DNA from: Bacillus badius NBRC 15713
GTDB taxonomy: Bacteria; Bacillota; Bacilli; Bacillales; Domibacillaceae
NCBI RefSeq assembly: GCF_001591605.1
Contig: NZ_BCVF01000028.1
Span: 1-55,537 of the forward strand
DNA length: 55,537 nt
Reading direction: 5' to 3'
Below, piece after piece: positions 17,922 to 26,091 of the stretch (position 1 is its first letter; every line of letters begins with the position of its first letter). The position numbers and the translations under genes are program-made. A model generated the notes under the pieces. The model had not been told where the DNA came from. It worked only from the letters and a program-made list of their open reading frames with translations, and did not search any database.

Positions 17922-19115
17922 GTGCAGTTAGCTCCATTGAAACAAGAAGAGCGGATCACCGCATTAGACAGCTTGCGGGGTCTTGCGCTTTTAGGCATTT
18001 TTTTAGTAAATATGCTTTCATTTCATTCCCCGTATTTTTACTATGACCCTTTTGAATGGTGGAAGGAAGCAGAAAACTTCTGGCATTACCGCTGGATTGA
18101 CATTTTGGTCCAGGCAAGCTTTTACCCGCTGTTTGCTATGATGTTTGGCTTCGGAACGGCGATGCAGCGAGAGAATGCAATGAAGAGGGGACAATCATTT
18201 ACGCCTATAGGCATCCGGCGTTTTTCCTTTTTACTGCTTATTGGCATCCTCCATGCGTTTCTTATTTGGCCGGGGGATATTTTAATCAATTATGCGATTT
18301 TTGGTTTTTTGCTGTTGCTGTTTTTACGGCTTTCTGGAAAAATATTAATTATCATCGGCAGTGCGTTGCTTTTGCTGCCAAACTTATTTTTTGGCATTTT
18401 GTTCATTATGATGGCGGCGGTTGATCCGACAAGCGCTGTACATTGGACAGATATTGCAAGCATTGAAAACTCAATCGCTGCTTATGGCAGCGGCACATTC
18501 GCCGAAATTACGAAGCAGCGGGCGGCTGATTGGCTTGCAGGCAATGAACCTAGAGTTTTTTGGGTACAGCTGGTCGCCATTTTTCCGCACTTTTTAATTG
18601 GGGCAGGCGCTCAGAAATTAAACTTATTTAAAAAAGGCCAGGAGCGTCCTGCTGCTGCTTTTGCTGCTTTTGTTACGTTTTTTGCCACAGGGGTCATCCT
18701 GAAGGCGCTGCCTTATGTGATTGAACCGAATCTGGCTTATGTGTATATCCAGGATTCGATTGGCGGGCCGCTGCTTGCTGTCAGCTATGCTGCCCTCGTT
18801 ATCGGACTCAGCTCGATGAAGAGAGCCGGCGCGCTCTTAAAGCCGTTTGCAGCGGCAGGGAGAATGTCATTGACGAACTATTTGCTGCAATCAGTAATAG
18901 GAACGCTGATTTTCTACCATTATGGATTAGGGTTATACGGGCAAATCAAGCTGTCGACGGGCATTTGGCTTGCCGTTGCTATTTTTGCCGCTCAAGTGCT
19001 CTTATCGGAGTTCTGGCTCTCTAAATTCAAGCGGGGGCCGATGGAAGCATTGTGGCGCAAGGTGACCTACGGGTTGCAAAGAGAAGAAAAGCAAGTGAAC
19101 ACTAAAGGGGGATGA
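17922..19115 (+). CDS. DUF418 domain-containing membrane protein (YeiB-like)
   Basis: This 397-residue polytopic protein opens with the family signature RITALDSLRGLALLGIFLVN at residues 11-30, followed by about eight to ten hydrophobic helices. The C-terminal DUF418 block includes AAGRMSLTNYLLQS and LGLYGQIKLSTG. The family is related to membrane acyltransferases; its substrate is unknown. The start is a GTG with AGAAGGGAG upstream; no ATG lies near the conserved N-terminus. yisK begins four bases after the stop, so the two are likely cotranscribed. No DUF418 gene precedes yisK in B. subtilis, and the junction with the IS remnant marks a rearranged spot. Confidence 0.85.
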   Translation: MQLAPLKQEERITALDSLRGLALLGIFLVNMLSFHSPYFYYDPFEWWKEAENFWHYRWIDILVQASFYPLFAMMFGFGTAMQRENAMKRGQSFTPIGIRRFSFLLLIGILHAFLIWPGDILINYAIFGFLLLLFLRLSGKILIIIGSALLLLPNLFFGILFIMMAAVDPTSAVHWTDIASIENSIAAYGSGTFAEITKQRAADWLAGNEPRVFWVQLVAIFPHFLIGAGAQKLNLFKKGQERPAAAFAAFVTFFATGVILKALPYVIEPNLAYVYIQDSIGGPLLAVSYAALVIGLSSMKRAGALLKPFAAAGRMSLTNYLLQSVIGTLIFYHYGLGLYGQIKLSTGIWLAVAIFAAQVLLSEFWLSKFKRGPMEALWRKVTYGLQREEKQVNTKGG

Positions 19116-19119
19116 AGTA

Positions 19120-20022
19120 ATGAAATTTGTCAGTTATCGTGTCGATCAAAGAGAAACCTATGGGGTATATGTCGAGGAAGAACAAACGATTTGGAATTTA
19201 CAAGTGTTAGAGGAAAGCGTGACAGGGGCACGCACGCTGCCCGATACACTGCTTGAGGCAATTGGCTCTGGAATAGAGTTAACAGAACGGGTGAAGCAAT
19301 GGATAGAAGCAGCTGGTGACAAAGACAAGCAATCAGCAGCTGTCTCCGCGGCAGAAGTAGAATGGCTCGCTCCTATTCCTCGTCCGGCCAAGAATGTGAT
19401 GTGCATCGGCAAAAACTATCGGGATCATGCCATTGAAATGGGCGGAGAAGAAAGCATACCAAAGGACTTGATGGTGTTTACAAAGGCGCCAACAGCAGTT
19501 ATTGCTGCAAATGAGCCGATCCCGGCATATGAGGGACTGACGGATGCGCTTGATTATGAGGGAGAGCTTGGAGTCATTATTGGCAAGAAAGGCAAAGGGA
19601 TTTCCAGGGAAGAAGCATTGGATTATATTTTCGGCTATACCATTATTAACGATGTGACAGCACGTGACCTTCAAAAACGCCACAAGCAGTTTTTTATCGG
19701 AAAAAGCTTGGACGGCACTTGTCCGATGGGGCCATGGATTGTTTCGAAAGATGAGATTGCTGATCCGCACTGTTTAGATATTGAAACGAAGGTGAATGGG
19801 GAAGTTCGCCAGCAGTCGAATACAAAGCATTTTATTTTCCCGATTGATGAAATTATTTCGACATTGTCTAAAGGCATGACGCTTGAACCGGGAGATGTGA
19901 TTGCTACAGGCACGCCGGCTGGAGTCGGGCAAGGAATGAATCCTCCGGGGCTTTTAAAGTCAGGAGATACCATTGACATCAATATTGAACAAATTGGTAC
20001 ATTATCAAACAAAGTCCAATAA
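19120..20022 (+). CDS. yisK: Fumarylacetoacetate hydrolase family protein YisK
   Basis: This 300-residue cytoplasmic enzyme has the FAH fold. Visible are CIGKNYRDHAIEMGGE (about 95-110), the metal-binding acidic residues in DYEGELGVIIGKKGKGIS and the loop GYTIINDVTARDLQKRH, followed by GKSLDGTCPMGPW and ATGTPAGVG. B. subtilis YisK (301 residues) is reported as an oxaloacetate decarboxylase that also associates with the actin-like Mbl. The same activity is likely here by homology. AAAGGGGG lies upstream of the ATG, and the preceding DUF418 gene ends four bases before. Confidence 0.9.
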   Translation: MKFVSYRVDQRETYGVYVEEEQTIWNLQVLEESVTGARTLPDTLLEAIGSGIELTERVKQWIEAAGDKDKQSAAVSAAEVEWLAPIPRPAKNVMCIGKNYRDHAIEMGGEESIPKDLMVFTKAPTAVIAANEPIPAYEGLTDALDYEGELGVIIGKKGKGISREEALDYIFGYTIINDVTARDLQKRHKQFFIGKSLDGTCPMGPWIVSKDEIADPHCLDIETKVNGEVRQQSNTKHFIFPIDEIISTLSKGMTLEPGDVIATGTPAGVGQGMNPPGLLKSGDTIDINIEQIGTLSNKVQ

Positions 20023-20097
20023 TGCTTGCACAACATTTCCTTCTCTTCTGCCAAAATGATACTATAGAAAAGAAAAAGCAGAAAGGAGGGAATTTAA

Positions 20098-20460
20098 ATG
20101 GAAAGCTTATTTTTTAACAGCACCCATTTACATATTACAACTTGGGTCATCACGATTATTTTATTCTTTATTGCGGTCGGCAGATATTCTACGGGTGCTC
20201 ATATGGCATTGAGATTGTTTTATATTCTTGTATTAGTTACAGGCTTGCTGCTATTTATTAAACACCATGGCATAAATGATATGCTTTACGGCATGAAAAT
20301 GCTTGCCGGCATTTTGACAATCGGACTTATGGAGATGGTGCTGGTTCGAAAGAAAAAAGGAAAAGAGACGAGCAAGCTGCTGATCGGCGCAGTGATTTTG
20401 CTGATTGTTACTCTTTACTTAGGATTTAAACTGCCGATGGGCTTGAATTTCTTTGCTTAA
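20098..20460 (+). CDS. yisL: UPF0344 membrane protein YisL
   Basis: This 120-residue protein has four hydrophobic helices covering most of its length (about 10-27, 40-56, 63-80, 95-112) and the family landmarks HLHITTWVI and HHGINDMLYGMKMLAGILTIG. It follows yisK as in B. subtilis. AAAGGAGGG precedes the ATG. UPF0344 has no assigned function; the short loops suggest a small integral membrane component and no enzyme. Confidence 0.88.
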   Translation: MESLFFNSTHLHITTWVITIILFFIAVGRYSTGAHMALRLFYILVLVTGLLLFIKHHGINDMLYGMKMLAGILTIGLMEMVLVRKKKGKETSKLLIGAVILLIVTLYLGFKLPMGLNFFA

Positions 20461-20465
20461 TGCTG

Positions 20466-20508
20466 AAAAAAGCTGTACCCGCTGTTATAGGCAGGGACAG
20501 CTTTTTTT
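20466..20508 (+). terminator. Terminator of yisL
   Basis: AAAAAGCTGT pairs with ACAGCTTTTT and a T run follows. The loop carries a short CC/GG extension. Confidence 0.85.
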
Positions 20509-20576
20509 ATGTTAAAATATGTTAAAGTGAAAACAAACGGATCGCTTTAAGCAGCTGCTGAGAAAGAAGGGGTAAA

Positions 20577-20780
20577 ATGAGGCGCTTGTCAGCCAATGAA
20601 CAGGCTATCTATCTTGTCCTAGTGATGATCGCTGCGTGGTCAGGCTTTTGTATGACGGATGAAAAGCTGAAAATTGCAGTGAATGGTTCTGTGCTCGTGA
20701 TGGTTGTGGCTATTAAAGTATTAGTCTATTTGCATAAGCGGAAATCGAAGAATGCCTCCGCTGAAGGTGAACAACACTAG
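20577..20780 (+). CDS. Small two-helix membrane protein, function unknown
   Basis: This gene encodes 67 residues. Two hydrophobic stretches (about 10-25 and 33-49) with a short polar link, followed by a lysine-rich tail, suggest a hairpin in the membrane with the tail inside. AAGAAGGGG lies six bases before the ATG. I do not recognise a family. It stands alone between the yisL terminator and the GH13 gene. Confidence 0.55.
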   Translation: MRRLSANEQAIYLVLVMIAAWSGFCMTDEKLKIAVNGSVLVMVVAIKVLVYLHKRKSKNASAEGEQH

Positions 20781-20975
20781 CTCCTGAAGTCATCAAGCAA
20801 TGAGTTTATGTCGGCTTTGCGAGGCGGCAGAGGGGCAGACAGGGTGTCGAAAAAGCCATGCCTCCACCGGAAAAAAGAAAAGCTGAGAAAAAGCAAGCAA
20901 AAGAGCTATAAAAGAGCGCTGAAAACCCAGAAGACTAAACATAAACACAGAGGCACATCATGCGCGCTTGATCAT

Positions 20976-21003
20976 AACTGGCTGTTTCATCACCAGTTTT
21001 TTT
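20976..21003 (+). terminator. Terminator hairpin 1 upstream of the GH13 gene
   Basis: AACTGG (20976-20981) pairs with CCAGTT (20993-20998), followed by a T run. Confidence 0.65.
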
Positions 21004-21020
21004 ATGGTTTGATCCATTAT

Positions 21021-21045
21021 CCAGGCAAAGCCTGGTTTTATTTTC
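21021..21045 (+). terminator. Terminator hairpin 2 upstream of the GH13 gene
   Basis: CCAGGC pairs with GCCTGG around AAA, followed by TTTTATTTTC. With hairpin 1 it isolates the GH13 gene from upstream transcription. Confidence 0.7.
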
Positions 21046-21084
21046 TCATTTATTGTAGATTTGTTGAACTTTCTTTTTTTGAGT

Positions 21085-21113
21085 TTGACGGCTGTCCTGG
21101 AAAAGCGTAATCT
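21085..21113 (+). promoter_or_regulatory. Sigma-A promoter of the GH13-like gene
   Basis: TTGACG (21085-21090), a 17-nt spacer and TAATCT (21108-21113) lie 24 bases before the GGAGGGGG ribosome site. Confidence 0.7.
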
Positions 21114-21152
21114 TAGAAGCGGTACGATCATTTTTTGGAGGGGGAAGCGGAA

Positions 21153-22661
21153 GTGAAAAAGAAGCTGTTTTCGCTCGTCTTATTACCGTTTCTTCTTTTA
21201 TACGCCTTTCCTGTCAGCGCTGTAGAAAAAGAAGAACGAATGTGGCAAGATGAAACAATGTATTATTTAATGACTGATCGTTTTCATAATGGTAATAGCA
21301 AAAATGATAAAGAGATTAATAATAATGACCTGCGCGCTTATCAAGGCGGAGATTTCGCCGGCGTGGCCGATAAGCTGGACTATTTGCATGATATGGGCTT
21401 TACTTCTCTTATCATCAGCCCGGTTTTTGAAAACGCCAAGAGCGGATATCATGGTTACTGGGTCACTGATTTTTACCAAACCAATAAACAGTTTGGTTCC
21501 ATGAAAGAGCTGAAGCATCTTGTGAAAGAGGCACATGACCGGGACATGAAAGTCATTGTTGATTTTCCGGTTAGACAAGTCAGCCCGTCCCACCCATGGG
21601 TGAAGGACCCAGCTAAGGCAGACTGGTTTCAAACAACAAGCGGCAAAACGGAAGAAGACTGGCTTGGCCCAATGGCTATTCTTAACCTTGAAAACAAGGC
21701 AGTTCAGCAGGAAATGACGAAGGCTGGCCAATGGTGGATCAAGAAAGCCGGCGTAGACGGCTACTACTTAAGTGATTCTGCTGAGGCTCCCCTTGCGTTT
21801 CTTCAGAGCTTTTCGAAAGAAATGAAGCAGCAAAAGAAAGACTTCTTTTTGCTTGGCGGGAGCGGGAAGAAGTCCAGCGTGAAGCAGTTCGAACGTTCTG
21901 GACTGGACAGCGTGATGAATGCGGAGCTGGCTGCTCAGCTGCAGGAGCAGTTTAAAAATGTGAAGCAGCCTTCTGATGAGGGAACGAAGCTCGTTGACGA
22001 AGCGGCAAAACAAGAAAAAGCCATCTTGTCAGCCAACTATTTAGATTCCATTAAGACCGCCCGCTTTACAAAGAAAGCGGTAGAGGAAAATATGTTCCCG
22101 GGTACGCGCTGGATGATGGGGCTAACTTATCTGTATACTGTCCCTGGGGTGCCGGTTGTTTACTACGGCTCAGAAGTGGCGCTTAATGGAGAAGAAGGAG
22201 CGGAAAGCCACCGCTTGCTCAGCTTCAAAGAAGACCAGGAGCTGGTTGACTACATCAAAAAAATCGGTGAACTGCGGCAGAAGCTGCCGGCATTAACCCG
22301 AGGTTCGTATGAGCCGATTTACGATAAGGATGGAATGACGGTCTTTAAACGCCAGTATAAAGGTGAAACATTGATCGTGGCTGTCAACAATTCAGATAAA
22401 ACACAAAAAGTGGCAGTTCCCGCTGAAGAGCTTGACGACAACAAGGAACTGCGCGGACTGCTAGAAGGCGGACTGGCCCGTCCAGAGAATGGAAAGTTTT
22501 CACTCATTCTTGACAGAGAAACGGCGGAAATTTATGCATTGACTGAAAAGGCTGGTGCAAATAAACTGTTTATTGCCGCTCTGGCTGCTGTCTATATTAT
22601 TTTTATGACCTTCCTTTACTTAGTATGGAAGCGGGGAAGAGCCTCCCGCAAATCTTCATAA
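21153..22661 (+). CDS. Membrane-anchored GH13 (alpha-amylase family) protein lacking all catalytic residues
   Basis: This 502-residue protein has a signal peptide (1-23, ending PVSA), a GH13 barrel and a C-terminal membrane helix (about 472-492) with a basic tail, so it should be displayed outside the membrane. The fold is clear: YYLMTDRFHNGNSKND, YQGGDFAGVADKLDYLHDMG, GYHGYWVTDFY, TYLYTVPGVPVVYYGSE and LRQKLPALTRG. The conserved catalytic motifs are all altered: region I DFVVNH is DFPVRQ (137-142); region II GYRLD is GYYLS (203-207, nucleophile lost); region III GE is GG (235-236, acid lost); region IV DNHD is DSIK (298-301). It is therefore probably a non-hydrolytic carbohydrate-binding or regulatory relative. 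GTG 21153 is chosen because GGAGGGGG lies 8 bases upstream. Confidence 0.85.
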   Translation: MKKKLFSLVLLPFLLLYAFPVSAVEKEERMWQDETMYYLMTDRFHNGNSKNDKEINNNDLRAYQGGDFAGVADKLDYLHDMGFTSLIISPVFENAKSGYHGYWVTDFYQTNKQFGSMKELKHLVKEAHDRDMKVIVDFPVRQVSPSHPWVKDPAKADWFQTTSGKTEEDWLGPMAILNLENKAVQQEMTKAGQWWIKKAGVDGYYLSDSAEAPLAFLQSFSKEMKQQKKDFFLLGGSGKKSSVKQFERSGLDSVMNAELAAQLQEQFKNVKQPSDEGTKLVDEAAKQEKAILSANYLDSIKTARFTKKAVEENMFPGTRWMMGLTYLYTVPGVPVVYYGSEVALNGEEGAESHRLLSFKEDQELVDYIKKIGELRQKLPALTRGSYEPIYDKDGMTVFKRQYKGETLIVAVNNSDKTQKVAVPAEELDDNKELRGLLEGGLARPENGKFSLILDRETAEIYALTEKAGANKLFIAALAAVYIIFMTFLYLVWKRGRASRKSS

Positions 22662-22667
22662 AGAAGC

Positions 22668-22719
22668 AAGACTGCCATAAGCGCCGTTTACTCGCGGCGG
22701 CTTCATGGCAGTCTTTTTT
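22668..22719. terminator. Terminator shared by the GH13-like gene and the convergent SDR gene
   Basis: AAGACTGCCAT and ATGGCAGTCTT form the outer stem and GCCG/CGGC-type pairing the inner, followed by a T run on the plus strand. A-rich sequence at the 5' side offers weaker termination on the minus strand. Confidence 0.85.
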
Positions 22720-22730
22720 AGTGTTCTTTC

Positions 22731-23591
22731 TTATCCGTTAACAACCGTTCCTCCGTTGACGTGAATCATTTGTCCTGAGATATAGCTGGAATCTTTGCTG
22801 GCGAGAAAAACATAGGCGGGAGCCAGTTCGTCAGGCTGTCCGGCGCGCCCGAACGGGGTGTCGGAACCAAACTTTTCTACTTTTTCAGCTGAGAAAGTAG
22901 AAGGAATCAGAGGCGTCCAAATAGGCCCCGGCGCCACACCGTTTACGCGAATGCCGTCTTTAGCCAGCGAGCCGGCAAGAGAACGGGTAAAGGAGACGAT
23001 TGCTCCTTTGGTCGCCGAGTAATCAATGAGCGCTGGATTGCCTTGATAGGCGGTAATAGAAGCTGTATTAATAATGCTCGCCCCTTTTTTCAAGTGAGGG
23101 AGCGCGGCTTTTGTCATATAAAAGTAGCCAAAAATGTTTGTGCGGAAGGTTTTTTCCAGCTGCTCGGCTGTAATATCCAGCAGGCTGTTTTGCGGATGCT
23201 GTTCGCCCGCATTATTGACAAGCACGTCAATTTGTCCGAATGTATCAAGTGTTTTCTGAATGGCTTCCTTACAAAAATCTTCAGAACCAATGTCGCCGGA
23301 AATGAGCAGGCATTGCCGGCCTTCCTGCTCGATCAGCTTTTTTGTTTCCTTCGCATCTTCGTGTTCTTCTAAGTAAACAATCGCTACATCGGCTCCTTCC
23401 CGGGCAAAATAGACGGCCGCCGCCCGGCCAATGCCGCTGTCAGCACCTGTCAGCAAGGCTTTTTTTCCTTCTAGCTTGCCGCTTCCTTTATAATCGTTGT
23501 CGATATGATCAGGCTGCGGATTCATCAGCTCAGTTTTACCAGGCTGTACGTCTTGGTGCTGCTTAGGAAAGGTTTGCTTTTGTTCACTCAT
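22731..23591 (-). CDS. SDR family oxidoreductase, general stress protein 39-like
   Basis: This 286-residue protein is the same length as B. subtilis YdaD (Gsp39). The N-terminal extension rich in Q, P and N (PGKTELMNPQPDHIDNDYKG) precedes a classical Rossmann fold with TGADSGIG (48-55), NNAG (126-129), catalytic S178 and Y191-x-x-x-K195, and the PGPIWTPLIP loop. It presumably reduces or oxidises a small carbonyl or alcohol with NAD(P)(H). The minus-strand sequence GGTTAA-N13-GGGTAA lies 40 bases before the start and resembles a sigma-B promoter, in keeping with a stress protein. AGAAGGAG precedes the ATG. Confidence 0.9.
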   Translation of the reverse strand: MSEQKQTFPKQHQDVQPGKTELMNPQPDHIDNDYKGSGKLEGKKALLTGADSGIGRAAAVYFAREGADVAIVYLEEHEDAKETKKLIEQEGRQCLLISGDIGSEDFCKEAIQKTLDTFGQIDVLVNNAGEQHPQNSLLDITAEQLEKTFRTNIFGYFYMTKAALPHLKKGASIINTASITAYQGNPALIDYSATKGAIVSFTRSLAGSLAKDGIRVNGVAPGPIWTPLIPSTFSAEKVEKFGSDTPFGRAGQPDELAPAYVFLASKDSSYISGQMIHVNGGTVVNG

Positions 23592-23630
23592 CCAATCACT
23601 CCTTCTGTAAATTCGTTATCCACTGTATGT

Positions 23631-23655
23631 TTACCCGGAGTGTCTGTATTTAACC
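23631..23655 (-). promoter_or_regulatory. Candidate sigma-B promoter of the SDR gene
   Basis: On the minus strand GGTTAA (complement of 23650-23655), 13 bases and GGGTAA (complement of 23631-23636) differ by one base per box from the sigma-B consensus GTTTAA-N12-15-GGGTAT. It stands 40 bases upstream of a Gsp39-type gene. Confidence 0.5.
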
Positions 23656-23699
23656 ATGAGAAAACCGGCAGGAAGGGCTCCGGCCGGCTCATAACAAGA

Positions 23700-24191
23700 T
23701 TAGCGAAAGTTTACAAATTGCACATCAACCGTCAAATCGGCTTCGCGGACTGCAGCCATCACTTTTTGCAAATCATCTTTGTTCTTGCCGGTGACACGCA
23801 GCTGATCGCCTTGAATTTGAGACTTCACTTTAAGTCCGCTGTCTTTAATCAGGGCATTGATTTTCTTTGATGTTTCTTTATCAATCCCTTGGACTAATTT
23901 AGCGCGCTGGCGGACAGTGCCGCCTGAAGCGCCTTCTATTTTTCCGTAATCTAAATTTTTAACGGGAACCGCCCGTTTAATTAATTTGCTGAGCAGGACA
24001 TCTTTCAATTGCTCCAGCTTAAACTCATCGTCGGAAGTAAGCACGATTTCTTCATTATCGAGAGACAGGTTGCTTTTGCTTCCTTTAAAGTCGTAACGGG
24101 TTTGAATTTCTTTTAATGCTTGAGTAATTGCATTTGTTACCTCTGAAAAATCAACTTTTGAAACAATATCAAATGAATTTTCTTTAGCCAT
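23700..24191 (-). CDS. yajQ: YajQ family nucleotide-binding protein (YitK)
   Basis: This 163-residue protein begins with the family signature [20 protein letters not shown] and [10 protein letters not shown] and ends with [12 protein letters not shown], the full length of UPF0234. The family has two ferredoxin-like domains; some members bind cyclic di-GMP or other nucleotides, but the function in Bacillus is not settled. It stands 28 bases downstream of the degV-type gene on the same strand, likely in one transcript, in the same order as the yitK-yitS neighbourhood of B. subtilis. Confidence 0.88.
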   Translation of the reverse strand: MAKENSFDIVSKVDFSEVTNAITQALKEIQTRYDFKGSKSNLSLDNEEIVLTSDDEFKLEQLKDVLLSKLIKRAVPVKNLDYGKIEGASGGTVRQRAKLVQGIDKETSKKINALIKDSGLKVKSQIQGDQLRVTGKNKDDLQKVMAAVREADLTVDVQFVNFR

Positions 24192-24219
24192 TTCTTTTCC
24201 GCCTTTCTATTTGTTATCT

Positions 24220-25077
24220 TTAAGAGGATAGATCTGTATTTAAGAAAAATAAAGCAATGGTGCCTGGGCCGGCATGAGAGGCGATAGCTGATCCAATAAT
24301 ATGGGTAAAGATCTCTTGACAGTGAAACCGTTCATTGATCATGGATTTCAGCAGTTCCGCAGCCTCAGGATCGTCGCCGTGGCTGATAGCGATTCGCTGG
24401 CTGCTCAAATGTACGCCGCGCTGTTCCATTATATCGAGCATGCGATTAAATGCTTTTTTTCGGCCGCGGATCTTTTCAATCGGGATCAGCTTTCCGTCTT
24501 CGACATGAAGAATCGGTTTAATATTTAATAGCCCGCCAATCCAAGCGGCTCCATTGGAAAGACGGCCGCCTTTGGCCAGGTGGCCCAGATCTTCAACAGT
24601 AAAAATGTGCTCCATGTGTTGACAATGGAATTGAATGTCCGCTACAATATCCTCCTTCGGCCATCCTTTTTGCAGACACTCAGCCGCCTGTCTGACAATC
24701 AAACCGTAGCCTAAGGAGGCGGCTTTTGTATCAATAATGGTCAGGTCAAGGTCAGAATATTTCTCTTGTACTTGATCACGAACCATTACAGCAGTTTGGT
24801 ATGTACCGGAGAGGGCAGAAGAGAAGGCAAGATAAATACCTGGTTCGCCGCTCTCAGCAAGTTCTGTAAATAGCTTTTCAAGCAGAAGCGGGGAAGCTTG
24901 GGAAGTTTTCGGCATTTCTCCTTGGCGAATAGCCTCGTATACTTTTTTGGGATTAATGCCTTTTATATCTTCATAGTCTTCACCGTACAAATGAACACGA
25001 AGCGGAATGAGTGTGACCTGATGGTTATCAAAAAAATCGAGCGGCAGATCACAGCCTGAATCAGCAAATAGCTTCAT
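24220..25077 (-). CDS. DegV family fatty acid-binding protein (FakB-like, YitS)
   Basis: This 285-residue protein has the DegV two-domain fold. Visible are the N-terminal KLFADSGCDLP, the phosphate/fatty-acid pocket SQASP and SSALSGTYQTA, and the second-domain EDLGHLAKGGRLSN. Family members carry a fatty acid for phosphorylation by FakA, feeding exogenous fatty acids into phospholipid. The start is the internal ATG (complement of 25075-25077), which has GGGGGT upstream and matches the family's MKxxxDS start; the 19-residue extension is unconserved. No fakA is present in the window. Confidence 0.88.
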   Translation of the reverse strand: MKLFADSGCDLPLDFFDNHQVTLIPLRVHLYGEDYEDIKGINPKKVYEAIRQGEMPKTSQASPLLLEKLFTELAESGEPGIYLAFSSALSGTYQTAVMVRDQVQEKYSDLDLTIIDTKAASLGYGLIVRQAAECLQKGWPKEDIVADIQFHCQHMEHIFTVEDLGHLAKGGRLSNGAAWIGGLLNIKPILHVEDGKLIPIEKIRGRKKAFNRMLDIMEQRGVHLSSQRIAISHGDDPEAAELLKSMINERFHCQEIFTHIIGSAIASHAGPGTIALFFLNTDLSS

Positions 25078-25182
25078 TTGTTGAATACCCCCTTTATCTG
25101 TAATAATTGTAAAGGCTTCATCGAAAAATAACAATTAAATTTACCCCCGGCTGCAAAAGCAGTGGAGCAAGGAGGAGAGAAG

Positions 25183-26037
25183 TTGGTAAAAGAGTCTGTT
25201 TGGAGTGTAACTAAGAAAGTGATTATGGTGGTCATTGGCGCTTTTTTAAATGCCCTGTCCATGAATTTTTTCCTTATTCCGGCCAATGTATATGCCAGCG
25301 GATTTCAAGGCGTAGCCCAGCTGTTGTCAAACATTTTTACTTCCTTTACGCCGATTAGCATATCGGTAGGTTTTTTACTGGTCTTATTAAATATTCCTGT
25401 AGCAATTCTCGGCTGGATGAAAGTTGGAAAGTCCTTTACCATTTTCAGCTTTTTGTCTGTTGTCATCACGACGATCTTCCTTGAGCTGATACCGGTCAAA
25501 GCTTTATCTGAGGACATTATTTTAAATGCTGTTTTCGGCGGTGTGATCGGAGCAACAGGCGTTGGCCTCACCTTAAAATGGGGGGCTTCGACTGGCGGTC
25601 TTGACATTGTGGCTATGATCCTTTCAAGAATGAAGGACCGGCCAATCGGGAATTATTTTCTCATTATGAACGGAGTAATCATTGCACTCGCCGGCTTGAT
25701 TTTCGGCTGGGAAAAAGCATTATATACATTGGTGGCATTATATGTTTCCACACGTGTAGTAGATGCGATTCATACGCGCCATGCCAAGCTGACTGCCATG
25801 ATTATTACGGATAAATCGGAAGAAGTAAAAACGGCGATTCATGCCAAGCTTGTCCGGGGAATTACAGTCGTACCGGCAAAAGGGGCGTTTTCAGGCAAGG
25901 AACGCGAAATGCTGATCATTGTCATTACAAGATATGAACTGTATGACTTGGAAAGAATTTTAAAAGAAGTTGATCCGAATGCTTTTACCAACATTGTAGA
26001 AACGGCAGGAATTTTCGGCTTTTTCAGAAAAGAGTAA
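25183..26037 (+). CDS. yitT: YitT family membrane protein (DUF161/DUF2179)
   Basis: This 284-residue protein has five or six membrane helices in the first 190 residues, with the family motifs GAFLNALSMNFFLIPANVYASG and GASTGGLDIVAMILSR. A cytosolic C-terminal DUF2179 domain (about 205-284; GAFSGKEREMLIIVITRYEL) follows. The role is unknown; the YitT family is conserved throughout Bacillus. The start is TTG 25183, seven bases after GGAGG; an upstream in-frame GTG at 25162 precedes the ribosome site and is rejected. It is divergent from the degV-type gene. Confidence 0.88.
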   Translation: MVKESVWSVTKKVIMVVIGAFLNALSMNFFLIPANVYASGFQGVAQLLSNIFTSFTPISISVGFLLVLLNIPVAILGWMKVGKSFTIFSFLSVVITTIFLELIPVKALSEDIILNAVFGGVIGATGVGLTLKWGASTGGLDIVAMILSRMKDRPIGNYFLIMNGVIIALAGLIFGWEKALYTLVALYVSTRVVDAIHTRHAKLTAMIITDKSEEVKTAIHAKLVRGITVVPAKGAFSGKEREMLIIVITRYELYDLERILKEVDPNAFTNIVETAGIFGFFRKE

Positions 26038-26045
26038 AGAGGAGA

Positions 26046-26091
26046 GAAACGCCGGCTTGTACGCCTAAAAAGCGTACGATACCGGCGTTTC
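26046..26091. terminator. Bidirectional hairpin between yitT and yitU
   Basis: GAAACGCCGG pairs with CCGGCGTTTC, with an inner GTACGC/GCGTAC stem. The T runs are short on both strands, so its efficiency is uncertain. It abuts the yitU stop codon. Confidence 0.65.

Larger units (their letters stand above)
20781..21084. other. Intergenic region before the GH13 gene
   Basis: The region holds two tandem hairpin terminators (20976-21003 and 21021-21045) and, at its end, the GH13 promoter. A 100-codon open frame starting at 20808 crosses both hairpins, has no ribosome site and shows an implausible composition. I do not regard it as a gene. Confidence 0.6.

Noticed and set aside
20808-21110. 100-codon open frame upstream of the GH13-like gene
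   Set aside because: It runs across two terminator hairpins and the GH13 promoter, has no ribosome site, and gives an unlikely Lys/His/Phe-rich product.
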